From an uncultured Selenomonadales bacterium (GTDB lineage Bacteria > Bacillota > Negativicutes > Selenomonadales > Selenomonadaceae): a stretch of 34,223 nt of DNA. Both the position numbers and the translations under genes were made by a program. The number at the start of each line of letters is the position of its first letter. Position 1 is the stretch's first letter. The stretch is from assembly GCA_900321035.1 (NCBI GenBank), contig ONUH01000020.1, positions 1-34,223 of the forward strand, read 5' to 3'. The notes under the pieces are model-generated. The model did not search any database. It was not told the origin of the DNA and saw nothing but the letters and a program-made list of their open reading frames with translations. Shown one piece after another: positions 22,982 to 30,218 of this stretch.

Positions 22982-24271
22982 TTATCCCTGCGCGCCTTCC
23001 GCGCCGATGATCTCGATGCGTCCGTCGGAGCCGACGCGGCAGCGGAGCCGCGTTCCCGCCGGGTGTATGCCGCCCTGTTCCATGGAGGTCGCCGGGAAAT
23101 CCATCGGGTCCGTCATCACATACCACTCCTTATCGTCGTCGCGGTCCGTGGGGGAGGCCAGCAGCGTCAGGGGCTGGACGCCGATGCAGTCAAGCTCCGG
23201 GCGGTTCAGGTCATAGACGCGGATCATGCGGACGTTCCCCTCCTCCTGCAGGCAGTCCACATAGAGGTAGTGCCGCCCGTCCTCGAGGCCGACTACGACG
23301 GGATGAATGTCCTTCACGGCGACGGGGTCGCTGAGATTCACGCCGCCGAAGGTAATCACGAGTTCGTTGACGCCGCCGCTGACCATCAGCCGATGATCCC
23401 GCGGGCTGTCCGAAAGCCGCGTGACAAGATACGGCTGTAGCTCCATCGCGTAATTCGCGGGGCCTGCGCAATATTCTTCGGCGAAAAGCTCCGGGTGCTC
23501 GGAGAAGAGGATCGTCGTGGTGAAAATGCCCTCGGCGTAAGAGGCAATCAGGTACGGATTGAAATAGAACGAAACGCCGCGCGCATCCAGCGTCCAGGGG
23601 ATCGAGCCGTCCGATACCATTTGTCGCACCATGTCCTGCATCAGCGTGCTGCCGTTTTGCATAAAGGAAGCGTCCGGGTAGTCGAAGCCCATCTGGGCGA
23701 TGATTGCCGCGATCAGTCCCTCCTTATCCGGGCAGACGTCGGAAAGGGCGAGCTGTTTCCCCGTCCGGGCGTCGAAGTTCGTTCCGCCTGAGCCGTAGGA
23801 GCCATGCACGCCGCCCGTGTAAGACGAGCCCAATTCCAGCAGGCTGACGACGCGCGAGTCGGCGCGGCGGACGAAGATATCCCGTGTGCGCTCGAATGGC
23901 CCGTAAAAAGTTCCGCCGTCCGCTTTGCGCGAGGCCCGTTCCTGCGCCGCGTCGGAGGTCATCTCGGCGCGGGCGGCATCGGCGTTTAGCATTTCCTTCC
24001 TGGTGTTTTCGGCGAGAGCCGTGGCGATATCGCCATAGATGCCGGCGCGGCCGGTGAAATCGACGCCGGTCCAGTGCGAGACAAACAGCGGTCCGGACTG
24101 GTCGCCGTCCGCGAAATAGCGCGTGCGCTTCATCAGCGGCAGATATTGGAGCGACGCGTCGGCGTAAGCCTCCGCCGCCAGCACGGCGGGCGCGTCGAAC
24201 TGCGGGACGGGCGTAATCCCCGTGGACAGCGCCGCGCAGAGCGCCAGCGCGAAAACCGTTTTCTTTTTCAT
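22982..24271 (-). CDS. Exported RsiV/DUF3298-like protein
   Basis: 429 aa, start ATG 24271, 6 nt after AAGGAGG; an in-frame TTG at 24277 is unlikely. Signal peptide about 1-34 (MKKKTVFALALCAAL, ending LAAEA). The middle holds a DUF3298/RsiV-type domain: SSYTGGVHGSYGSGGTNFDA, TGKQLALSDVC, and SFYFNPYLIASYAEG. In RsiV and PdaC this region binds lysozyme or peptidoglycan. The C-terminal ~150 aa form a further beta-rich region without assignment. No sigma factor lies next to it, so a role as cell-envelope protein rather than anti-sigma factor is more likely. Confidence 0.82.
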   Translation of the reverse strand: MKKKTVFALALCAALSTGITPVPQFDAPAVLAAEAYADASLQYLPLMKRTRYFADGDQSGPLFVSHWTGVDFTGRAGIYGDIATALAENTRKEMLNADAARAEMTSDAAQERASRKADGGTFYGPFERTRDIFVRRADSRVVSLLELGSSYTGGVHGSYGSGGTNFDARTGKQLALSDVCPDKEGLIAAIIAQMGFDYPDASFMQNGSTLMQDMVRQMVSDGSIPWTLDARGVSFYFNPYLIASYAEGIFTTTILFSEHPELFAEEYCAGPANYAMELQPYLVTRLSDSPRDHRLMVSGGVNELVITFGGVNLSDPVAVKDIHPVVVGLEDGRHYLYVDCLQEEGNVRMIRVYDLNRPELDCIGVQPLTLLASPTDRDDDKEWYVMTDPMDFPATSMEQGGIHPAGTRLRCRVGSDGRIEIIGAEGAQG

Positions 24272-24307
24272 ACGCAACCTCCTTTTTTGAGCGAACTCAC
24301 TGAATTC

Positions 24308-24336
24308 AGCATATCACACCGCGCGGCGGATAGCAA
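24308..24336 (-). promoter_or_regulatory. Promoter of the DUF3298 gene
   Basis: On the minus strand: -35 TTGCTA (24331-24336), 17-bp spacer, -10 TATGCT (24308-24313). Its -35 is only 2 bp from the left 125-bp direct repeat. Confidence 0.6.
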
Positions 24337-24340
24337 GGAA

Positions 24341-24371
24341 AAGCCCGGAGGGAAATCGTCCCTCCGGGCTT
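24341..24371. terminator. Terminator in the left direct repeat
   Basis: 12-bp stem AAGCCCGGAGGG / CCCTCCGGGCTT with loop AAATCGT, identical to the terminator at 25901-25931. Confidence 0.8.
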
Positions 24372-24390
24372 CGTTTTGTCGATGTGGTTT

Positions 24391-24463
24391 TTATCCCGCG
24401 GGCGGCAGGAATCTTCGCTTCCCGCTGCCCAAGATTCGCGCGCTGTTCAGCACGACGGCCAGC
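24391..24463 (-). pseudogene. Orphan 3' fragment of the P-type ATPase gene
   Basis: Encodes the last 23 residues of the ATPase (ending GSGKRRFLPPAG and stop) but has no upstream coding sequence; homology ends abruptly at 24463/24464. It is a displaced or duplicated end left by insertion of the DUF4143 ATPase gene. Confidence 0.85.
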
Positions 24464-24490
24464 ATAACGCTATGAAAAATGTAAATTTCA

Positions 24491-24519
24491 TTGAAAAGTC
24501 ATTCATAAAAATGTATAAT
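24491..24519 (+). promoter_or_regulatory. Promoter of the DUF4143 gene
   Basis: -35 TTGAAA (24491-24496), 17-bp spacer, -10 TATAAT (24514-24519), near consensus, in an AT-rich island unlike the GC-rich surroundings. Confidence 0.8.
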
Positions 24520-24547
24520 GTGAATAAAAAGTCGCTCATAAAAATGT
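24494..24547. repeat. Two 21-bp direct repeats at the DUF4143 promoter
   Basis: AAAAGTC-NN-TCATAAAAATGT occurs at 24494-24514 and 24527-24547 (period 33 bp, differing only in two central bases). The first overlaps the promoter spacer and the second lies downstream of the -10, so they may be an operator for autoregulation. Confidence 0.6.
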
Positions 24548-24565
24548 GATTGGGGGGTGGGAGAC

Positions 24566-25897
24566 ATGTATCTGAAAAGGAAGGCCGATCAGTGGCTTGA
24601 CGATTGGAAATCGCGTCCTGATCATAACCCTGTTATTGTGCGAGGCCCCAGGCAAGTAGGCAAGACGGAAACCATTCGACGCTTTGCGAAAACGCATTAC
24701 GAAAATGTTGTGGAAATCAATTTTGTGGAACGTCCCGCATACAGGCAAATCTTGGCTGACGGGCCGAGTACGGACGCGGTGCTGTTGAACCTTTCACGTA
24801 TTGCCCCCCGGCGTCGTTTTCTGCCGGGGAAAACTCTGCTTTTTTTCGATGAAATACAAGCTTGCCCCGATATTGCTACGACGCTGAAATTTTTTCGGCA
24901 GGACGGTCGTTTTGATGTGATTGCCAGCGGTTCCCTTTTGGGTATCAGCTATCGGGAAATTGAAAGCAACAGCGTGGGATACAAAGAAGATTACGATATG
25001 TACTCGATGGACTTCGAGGAGTTTTTGTGGGCGAAGGGTTATGAGGCGGCGCATGTTGACAGCATGCTGGCACACATGATTGACGCGGAGCCCTTCAACA
25101 CGCTGGAAATGAAGTTGTACGCCGAGTTGTTCCTTGATTACTGTATATTGGGCGGAATGCCCGCCGTGGTCCGGGGCTATATCGAGCGCGGCAGCTTCGA
25201 GGCTTCTTTGAGGTTACAGCGGCAGCTCCTTCGCGACTACGAGGAGGATATGCGGAAATATTTGACGGGGTTGGACCAGACGCGTGTGTTGAACGTCTTT
25301 CGCAGCGTGCCGTCTCAGTTGGCAAAAGAAAACAAGAAATTTCAAATTGGCAAGGTGGCTCATGGGGCGAGAAGTAAGGATTATTGGGGCTGCATCGAAT
25401 GGCTGGCCGAAGCGGGGATACTGAACATTTGTCGATGCCTGCGGTTTCCGGAGCTTCCGCTGAAGGGCAACGCCGAGGATAAAAGCTACAAGCTGTATTT
25501 TCGAGATACGGGGTTGTTGGTGGCGTCGTTGGACGAAGAGGCGCAGGAGAATCTTCGGGCGAACCGCAATTTGGGCGTTTACAAGGGGGCGCTGTATGAG
25601 AATTTCGCCGGCGAGGCGCTGGCGAAAAGCGGTTATCCGCTGTATTACTACAAACGTTCAAACGCGACCTTAGAAATGGATTTCCTGGTCAGGACGGCGG
25701 ACGAGTTGATTCCTATCGAGGTCAAGGCGCAAAATCGACAGGCAAAATCCTTGAAAACCATGATTGAGAGCGACAGCTATCCAGATATAAAAAGGGGCGT
25801 TAAGCTTTGCGCAGGGAACCTCGGTCTGGAAAAACGCATCGCCACTATTCCGTATTTTTGCGCTTTTCTTTTGAGACGTTGGCTGAGAGAACAATGA
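24566..25897 (+). CDS. AAA ATPase with C-terminal DUF4143 (AAA_14 family)
   Basis: 443 aa, start ATG 24566 after GGGGGGTGGGAG. Walker A GPRQVGKT (27-34), Walker B LLFFDE with Asp95-Glu96, and sensor-1 VIASGSLLG are intact. The C-terminal DUF4143 part (YKLYFRDTGLLVASL, GALYENFAGEAL) ends with a PD-(D/E)XK-like region (EMDFLV, then IPIEVKAQ). This family is abundant and patchily distributed in anaerobes; its function is not established and it is often suspected of mobility or defence roles. Base composition is clearly lower in G+C than its neighbours. It is bounded by 125-bp direct repeats of the adjacent ATPase 3' end, so it was acquired by insertion. Confidence 0.9.
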   Translation: MYLKRKADQWLDDWKSRPDHNPVIVRGPRQVGKTETIRRFAKTHYENVVEINFVERPAYRQILADGPSTDAVLLNLSRIAPRRRFLPGKTLLFFDEIQACPDIATTLKFFRQDGRFDVIASGSLLGISYREIESNSVGYKEDYDMYSMDFEEFLWAKGYEAAHVDSMLAHMIDAEPFNTLEMKLYAELFLDYCILGGMPAVVRGYIERGSFEASLRLQRQLLRDYEEDMRKYLTGLDQTRVLNVFRSVPSQLAKENKKFQIGKVAHGARSKDYWGCIEWLAEAGILNICRCLRFPELPLKGNAEDKSYKLYFRDTGLLVASLDEEAQENLRANRNLGVYKGALYENFAGEALAKSGYPLYYYKRSNATLEMDFLVRTADELIPIEVKAQNRQAKSLKTMIESDSYPDIKRGVKLCAGNLGLEKRIATIPYFCAFLLRRWLREQ

Positions 25898-25898
25898 C

Positions 25899-26023
25899 AA
25901 AAGCCCGGAGGGAAATCGTCCCTCCGGGCTTCGTTTTGTCGATGTGGTTTTTATCCCGCGGGCGGCAGGAATCTCCGCTTCCCGCTGCCCAAGATCCGCG
26001 CGCTGTTCAGCACGACGGCCAGC
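25899..26023. repeat. 125-bp direct repeat, right copy
   Basis: Second copy of the repeat at 24339-24463; this one forms the intact 3' end and terminator of the P-type ATPase gene and also terminates the DUF4143 gene. Confidence 0.95.
25901..25931. terminator. Shared convergent terminator
   Basis: 12-bp stem AAGCCCGGAGGG / CCCTCCGGGCTT between the DUF4143 gene (plus) and the P-type ATPase gene (minus). Confidence 0.85.
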
Positions 26024-28041
26024 GTGGCCGTATTGTGGATGATCGCCGCCCAGAGCGGGTTGATCTTGCCCAGCGCGCCGAGCAGCATGGCCGCGGAGTT
26101 CACCGCGATGGTGGCCACGAAGTTCTGGCGAATCAGCCGCATGGTGCGCCGGCCGATGGTCAGGGCGGTCATCAGGCCCTCGGGGTCTTCGGAGCGGATG
26201 GTGACGGCCGACGATTCTGCGGCGATGTCGGTCTGCTGTCCGCCGAGGCTTACGCCCACGTCGGCGAAGGCGAGGGCGGGCGCGTCGTTGATGCCGTCGC
26301 CGACCATCATGATGCAGCCGCGCTCCTTGAGCTTTTGCACATAGTTCGCCTTGTCCTCCGGCAGCACCTCGGCATGGAACGCGTCGATGTCCATATCCTG
26401 CGCGACCTCGGCGGCGACCTCCCTTGAGTCTCCGGTCAGCATCACGATCTCGTCGATGCCGTAACGGCGCATTTGATTCAGCGTCTTCTTCATCTTCGGA
26501 CGGATGGGGTCGTGGATGCCGATGACGCCCAGGAGCTTCTTGTCCCGTGCGACGTAGATGCGGTTCGGCGCGGTTTCCTCAATCTCGATGGCGTCGAGGT
26601 TTTTGACCTTCGACTCCTCCATGAATTTCCGGCTGCCGACCAGGACGGAGCCGCCCCTGCATTTCCCGAAATCCGGCACGACGGCTTTCATGCCGCGGGC
26701 GACGACGGTGGTGGAGCTCTTGTGCTGCGGCACTTCCCACTCCTGTTCGCGCACGTATTTTTGGATGGCCACCGCCAGCGGATGGACGGAGTGCATTTCT
26801 GCCGACGCGGCTAAGAGGACCGTTTCCTTTTCGCTGACGCCCTCGACGGTGCGGATGTAAGAGATCTGCGGCACGCCGATGGTCAGCGTACCGGTCTTGT
26901 CGAGGACCACGGTGTCGGCCTCCGCCAGCGCCTCGATGTAGTTGCCGCCTTTGACGAGGATGCCCTTCTTCGCGGCGGCGGCAATGGCGGCGGAAATCGC
27001 CGTGGCGGTGGACAGCTTCAGCCCGCAGGAAAAGTCGATGAAAAGGAGATTCAGCACCCGCTGCCAGTCCCGCGTTGCGCCGTAAACGACGAAGGCGCCG
27101 AGGAGCGACACCGGCACCAGCAGGTTCGCCATCTGGTCGGCGAAGTTCTGCACGGGCGCTCGCTCGGCCTGCGCCTCCTCGACGAGATGCACGATGTGGG
27201 CGAGGGAAGTGTCCTGCCCGGTCTTCTCGACGAGGATGGTAAGCTCCCCGGCTTCGACGACGCTGCCCGCGTACACCCGGGATTTTTCCTGCTTCATGGC
27301 GGGATTCGATTCGCCGGTGATCGACGATTGGTTGACGGCGGCGGAGCCGGCCAGGACGCGCCCGTCGATGCAGATCATTTCCCCGGCGTGGGCGGCGATC
27401 ATGTCTCCCGCTGCGAGAGTTTCCACCGGGACTTTTCGTTCGACGCCGCCCTCCACGAGCCACACATAGCGCTGGTTCAGGTTCAGGAGTCCGGAGATTT
27501 GGCGGCGCGCCCGTTCCGCGGCGTAGCTCGTCAGCATTTCGGCGACGTTCGACAGCGTCAGGAGCGTCAGGCTCGACTCGGGACGGCCGGACAGCACCGA
27601 CGCGGCCACTGCCGTGGCGGTCAGCGTGTCGGCGTTTGGGCGGCGGTCGCGGATCAGTCCGCCATAGCCGCTCTCAAAGAGATTCCTCGCCATGCCGAGG
27701 ACGAGCAGGCTTCGGATGACGCGAAGCCCCGCGTAAGCGGCGGGCGCGTTCTTTTCAAGTAGCTTCATCGCGGCGAATACGCCGACGGAAATCAGGGCGT
27801 CCCGGCGGTAGTCGGCCATCGTCGGCTCGGCCACCCGCGCCTCGGATTCCTCCCGGATGTGCCGGACGAGCCGGACCGCCGCGGGCGAAAGCCGCGCGCC
27901 TGTGTGCCAGATGCGGAGCGCTTTGCCGTCCGCTGCTACGGAGACGACGCCCCGCGCGGCGCGGAGGCGCGCCCCGGCAAGGATGCGCGCTTCATGAGAA
28001 AGCTCCGAAAGGAGCGGGACGGTAACAAGGCGATAGCTCAT
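25951..28041 (-). CDS. P1B-type heavy-metal ATPase with SCG motif (ferrosome FezB-like)
   Basis: 696 aa, start ATG 28041, chosen because it overlaps the previous stop as ATGA; the alternative upstream ATG lacks ribosome-site spacing. An N-terminal ~65-residue HMA-like region has no metal cysteines. The actuator TGES is at 242-245, the phosphorylated Asp381 in DKTGTLT, the P1B-specific HP dipeptide in HSVHPLA, and GDGINDAPAL near the C-terminus. The membrane metal site reads FSCGLKLS (Ser338-Cys-Gly340) instead of CPC/SPC/TPC. This, the HMA-like partners and the Fur-type promoter fit the P1B-6 group to which ferrosome FezB belongs (from memory). Predicted role: moving iron into an intracellular storage compartment or across the membrane. 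The metal is not proven. Confidence 0.9.
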   Translation of the reverse strand: MSYRLVTVPLLSELSHEARILAGARLRAARGVVSVAADGKALRIWHTGARLSPAAVRLVRHIREESEARVAEPTMADYRRDALISVGVFAAMKLLEKNAPAAYAGLRVIRSLLVLGMARNLFESGYGGLIRDRRPNADTLTATAVAASVLSGRPESSLTLLTLSNVAEMLTSYAAERARRQISGLLNLNQRYVWLVEGGVERKVPVETLAAGDMIAAHAGEMICIDGRVLAGSAAVNQSSITGESNPAMKQEKSRVYAGSVVEAGELTILVEKTGQDTSLAHIVHLVEEAQAERAPVQNFADQMANLLVPVSLLGAFVVYGATRDWQRVLNLLFIDFSCGLKLSTATAISAAIAAAAKKGILVKGGNYIEALAEADTVVLDKTGTLTIGVPQISYIRTVEGVSEKETVLLAASAEMHSVHPLAVAIQKYVREQEWEVPQHKSSTTVVARGMKAVVPDFGKCRGGSVLVGSRKFMEESKVKNLDAIEIEETAPNRIYVARDKKLLGVIGIHDPIRPKMKKTLNQMRRYGIDEIVMLTGDSREVAAEVAQDMDIDAFHAEVLPEDKANYVQKLKERGCIMMVGDGINDAPALAFADVGVSLGGQQTDIAAESSAVTIRSEDPEGLMTALTIGRRTMRLIRQNFVATIAVNSAAMLLGALGKINPLWAAIIHNTATLAVVLNSARILGSGKRRFLPPAG

Positions 28042-28631
28042 GCGATCCGCCATCCTCTCAGCAGCGAGAACGCCCACCAAATGAGCTGCGGCCCGGTGGG
28101 GAGCTGTTTCGTCAGCAGGATTTTCTGCAGGCCGCGGATGGTGAAGACGAGAGAGAGCAGCGACGGCAAATCGAACCAGCCGCGGGTCACGATTTTCATG
28201 TGGCGGTTGATGGAGGCAAACGTGCCGTGGAGACGCTGCCCGAAGGAGGCGAGTCCGTCGGCGGCTTCCTCGAAGGGCGTCGGCGCGTCCGCGCTCTTTG
28301 TCTGTGCGGGGACGGAGAAAACGCGGCTCGCCAGCCTCTCGGCCACGGCGTCGATTTGCGCCTCGTCGCCGTGATAGACGAGCAGCAGGCTTCCCGATAC
28401 GGGATTCGCTTTCACCTCGTCGATGCAGGCAAGCTTGGACAGTGCCTTTTCAATCTCTGCCGCCAGCGCGTCGTTTCCGATCAGCGCTTTCGCATAGTAG
28501 CGCCGCCGCCCCGGAATGGCCCGCGCCAGCGCGAATGCCGGCGCGGCGAACTTTTTCGCGCCGCCCGTCAGCAGCCGCCGGACGCCCTGCCCGAAGGCCA
28601 GCCCCATCATCATGCCGGACATATAGGACAT
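28038..28631 (-). CDS. HMA-like membrane-associated protein, 197 aa
   Basis: Start ATG 28631 after AAAGGGATG. The N-terminus (MSYMSGMMMGLAFGQGVRRL) is hydrophobic and Met/Gly-rich. Residues about 38-105 form an HMA_2-like domain (IPGRRRYYAKALIGND, then VKANPVSGSLLLVYHGD) lacking the CxxC of metal chaperones. The C-terminal ~60 aa contain a further hydrophobic segment (WFDLPSLLSLVFTIRGLQKIL). Overlaps the ATPase start by 4 nt, so the two are translationally coupled and probably interact. Paralogous to the next gene upstream. In ferrosome loci comparable small membrane proteins accompany the ATPase. Confidence 0.82.
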   Translation of the reverse strand: MSYMSGMMMGLAFGQGVRRLLTGGAKKFAAPAFALARAIPGRRRYYAKALIGNDALAAEIEKALSKLACIDEVKANPVSGSLLLVYHGDEAQIDAVAERLASRVFSVPAQTKSADAPTPFEEAADGLASFGQRLHGTFASINRHMKIVTRGWFDLPSLLSLVFTIRGLQKILLTKQLPTGPQLIWWAFSLLRGWRIA

Positions 28632-28712
28632 AATAGTTTCATCCCTTTCCGTAACGTGCATATTGTTCATAGGAGTTGCTTTTCCAATACAAGCCTTTTT
28701 AGAGTGGAGTGT

Positions 28713-28775
28713 GGAGAGGGAAGAGTGGAAATATCGCGTAGTTCATCTTAACTCTCCACTCTTAACTCTTTACTC
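28713..28775. repeat. Purine/pyrimidine-rich inverted repeat
   Basis: AGAGTGGA (28722-28729) pairs with TCCACTCT (28755-28762), within longer GAGTGG-/ACTCTT-rich tracts, in the gap between the two HMA-like genes. It could be a processing or attenuation hairpin, or a dispersed repeat. Confidence 0.45.
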
Positions 28776-29248
28776 TATCTTTTCTTTACGTGCGTTCGGA
28801 TATACTCTTCCATCCGCGCCAGATCCGGATCTTTTCGGAGCGTTTCCGGGTCGTACTCGATGAGGATCGAGCCCGTCGTCGTGTTCGTGCGGACGCTTTT
28901 CATGCCCGCCGCGCGGGAAAGCTCCTTTTTCACCTGGGCGGCCAGCGCTTCGTTGCCCACGAGGGGACGGGCATAGAGCCGCGCCCGGCCGGGAATGTAC
29001 GAGGCAATCTCCACCGCGCGGATGAAAAAATCCAGCTTCGATTGCGGGAAATTCGTCATAACCAAAAACCTGCCGTTCTTTTTAATGTCTTGCGCCAATT
29101 TCTTGCGGTACTGCCACGCGTGGAGCGCCGAAAGCCCGGCCCACGCCATCCCGCAGACGATATGCCCCCGTTTCGACGGCAGCGCCAGCGAAAGGAGCGT
29201 CCCCGCCGCCGCGCCCATCAGGGGCAGCCCAAGCGACATTTGCGTCAT
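28775..29248 (-). CDS. HMA-like membrane protein, 157 aa
   Basis: Start ATG 29248 with GGGAGG upstream. The N-terminal ~45 residues hold two hydrophobic segments (LPLMGAAAGTLLSLAL, IVCGMAWAGLSALHAW). Residues about 75-145 form an HMA_2-like domain (YIPGRARLYARPLVGNEALA, then TNTTTGSILIEYDPE), again without metal-binding cysteines. It resembles the 197-aa neighbour in this domain. Likely a partner of the P1B ATPase, possibly structural (membrane-associated scaffold) rather than a metal carrier. Confidence 0.82.
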   Translation of the reverse strand: MTQMSLGLPLMGAAAGTLLSLALPSKRGHIVCGMAWAGLSALHAWQYRKKLAQDIKKNGRFLVMTNFPQSKLDFFIRAVEIASYIPGRARLYARPLVGNEALAAQVKKELSRAAGMKSVRTNTTTGSILIEYDPETLRKDPDLARMEEYIRTHVKKR

Positions 29249-29265
29249 TAAAACGCCTCCCAAAC

Positions 29266-29305
29266 AAAGAAGGAGACTGTCCGGCAAAAGGCAGTCTCCT
29301 TCTTT
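29266..29305 (-). terminator. Hairpin between the 68-aa and 157-aa genes
   Basis: 14-bp perfect stem AAAGAAGGAGACTG (29266-29279) / CAGTCTCCTTCTTT (29292-29305). On the minus strand it follows the 68-aa ORF and is followed by TTTGTTT and the next ribosome site, so it probably sets a higher level for the first gene than for the rest of the operon. Confidence 0.75.
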
Positions 29306-29312
29306 TTACGAC

Positions 29313-29519
29313 TTAGTTCTCCTGCGCTTTTTGCGCCGCGATCATATCTTCAAGCTCTTCCTTCTGCCGCTCCAGCTCCGCCAGCGGCACCTGTCCGGCC
29401 GGGGCGCCGCCTGCCAGCGCCATCATCTGCTGCTCGCGCTCCTGCATATAGCGGTAGCCGAAAACCCCGGCGACGACGCCCACAGCCATTCCAATCCAAA
29501 AATCGCTTCTTGCAAACAT
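29313..29519 (-). CDS. 68-aa single-pass membrane protein
   Basis: Start ATG 29519 with GGGGGAATGAAG upstream. One transmembrane helix at about 8-24 (WIGMAVGVVAGVFGYRYM), then a Gln/Glu-rich amphipathic helix (LAELERQKEELEDMIAAQ), likely a coiled coil. No catalytic motif. It is first behind the Fur-controlled promoter and could be the equivalent of the small first-gene product (FezX-like) of ferrosome operons; this is by position and size only. Confidence 0.75.
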   Translation of the reverse strand: MFARSDFWIGMAVGVVAGVFGYRYMQEREQQMMALAGGAPAGQVPLAELERQKEELEDMIAAQKAQEN

Positions 29520-29541
29520 TCTTCATTCCCCCTGTGTTTTA

Positions 29542-29592
29542 TGAAATGAAAATCATTACCTGTATAATATCGCATGTAATTCTCATTGTCAA
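29542..29592 (-). promoter_or_regulatory. Fur-type promoter of the ATPase operon
   Basis: On the minus strand: -35 TTGACA (29587-29592), 17-bp spacer, -10 TATTAT (29564-29569). One Fur-like box (29542-29560) lies just downstream of the -10 and matches the 19-bp Fur consensus at 14 positions by my count. A weaker one (29576-29590, GACAATGAGAATTAC) overlaps the -35. Repression by Fur under iron-replete conditions is expected. Confidence 0.75.
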
Positions 29593-29627
29593 GATGAATT
29601 CGATGGATGACGATACACATTTAGAAT

Positions 29628-29673
29628 GCAGAAACGCCCGCAAGCCTTTGGTGAAAGACTTCGGGCGTTCTGC
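29628..29673 (-). terminator. Terminator after the flavodoxin gene
   Basis: GCAGAAACGCCCG (29628-29640) pairs with CGGGCGTTCTGC (29662-29673) with one bulged A. It lies 36 nt after the flavodoxin stop on the minus strand. Confidence 0.65.
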
Positions 29674-29708
29674 TTATGGGAGAGAAAATGAGAGGTTAAA
29701 CAAAAAAT

Positions 29709-30143
29709 TCATGCAAGCGCTTTGACGAGGGTTTCGCCAAGCGCCGCGCATTCGGCAAGTCCTTTTTCGTCGGGGGCGTTCTCGACGGCAAGGCCTTGGC
29801 CTATGAGCCGCGCGCCGTCGTCTTTGACCCGCGCTTCCCATTGGCGCATCCATTCGCCGCCGCCCCAGCCGTAGGAGCCGAAGAGGCCGACGGGAACGCC
29901 GGAAATCTTCGTTTCAGCTTCCTGAAAGAACGGCTCGAACTCCGCTTCCTCAAGCACCTCGGCGCCCATCGCGGGGCAGCCGAAGAGGAATCCGTCGTAG
30001 TCTTTCATATCCTGTGCGGAAAACGCGTCCACCCGAAAAAGCGCCGCGTCGCCGCCGGCCTTTTGCGCGCCTTCGACGGCGGCCTTCGCCATGGCTTCCG
30101 TGTTTCCGCCTCCGCTCCAATAGACTACCGCAATTTTCTTCAT
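29709..30143 (-). CDS. Flavodoxin
   Basis: 144 aa, start ATG 30143 with AAAGGAG upstream. Short-chain flavodoxin: FMN-phosphate loop WSGGGNTE (9-16), GFLFGCPAMGAE as the 50s/60s loop and GLFGSYGWGGGEWM as the 90s loop with the isoalloxazine-stacking aromatic. It is an electron carrier that replaces ferredoxin when iron is scarce, matching its place behind the DUF3793 gene with a Fur-like site in the promoter. Confidence 0.93.
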   Translation of the reverse strand: MKKIAVVYWSGGGNTEAMAKAAVEGAQKAGGDAALFRVDAFSAQDMKDYDGFLFGCPAMGAEVLEEAEFEPFFQEAETKISGVPVGLFGSYGWGGGEWMRQWEARVKDDGARLIGQGLAVENAPDEKGLAECAALGETLVKALA

Positions 30144-30218
30144 GGCATACTCCTTTCCGTGTGATGCCCCTTGCCGCAGCTTCGCCGCATCGTCGGGGGG
30201 ATGACGGATACGACGAAA

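Larger units (their letters stand above)
24339..24463. repeat. 125-bp direct repeat, left copy
   Basis: Identical to 25899-26023 except for two C-to-T differences (24415 and 24436), at a constant offset of 1560 bp. It comprises the terminator, a 19-nt linker and the last 73 nt of the P-type ATPase gene. Both mismatches are synonymous in the ATPase reading frame. Confidence 0.95.

Noticed and set aside
21770..23440. A 556-codon plus-strand ORF opposite pcrA and the DUF3298 gene
   Set aside because: Spans two well-defined minus-strand genes and the pcrA promoter; no motifs.
24464..25898. DUF4143 region as a classical insertion sequence or integrative element
   Set aside because: No transposase or integrase, no terminal inverted repeats; a 125-bp direct repeat is far longer than IS target duplications.
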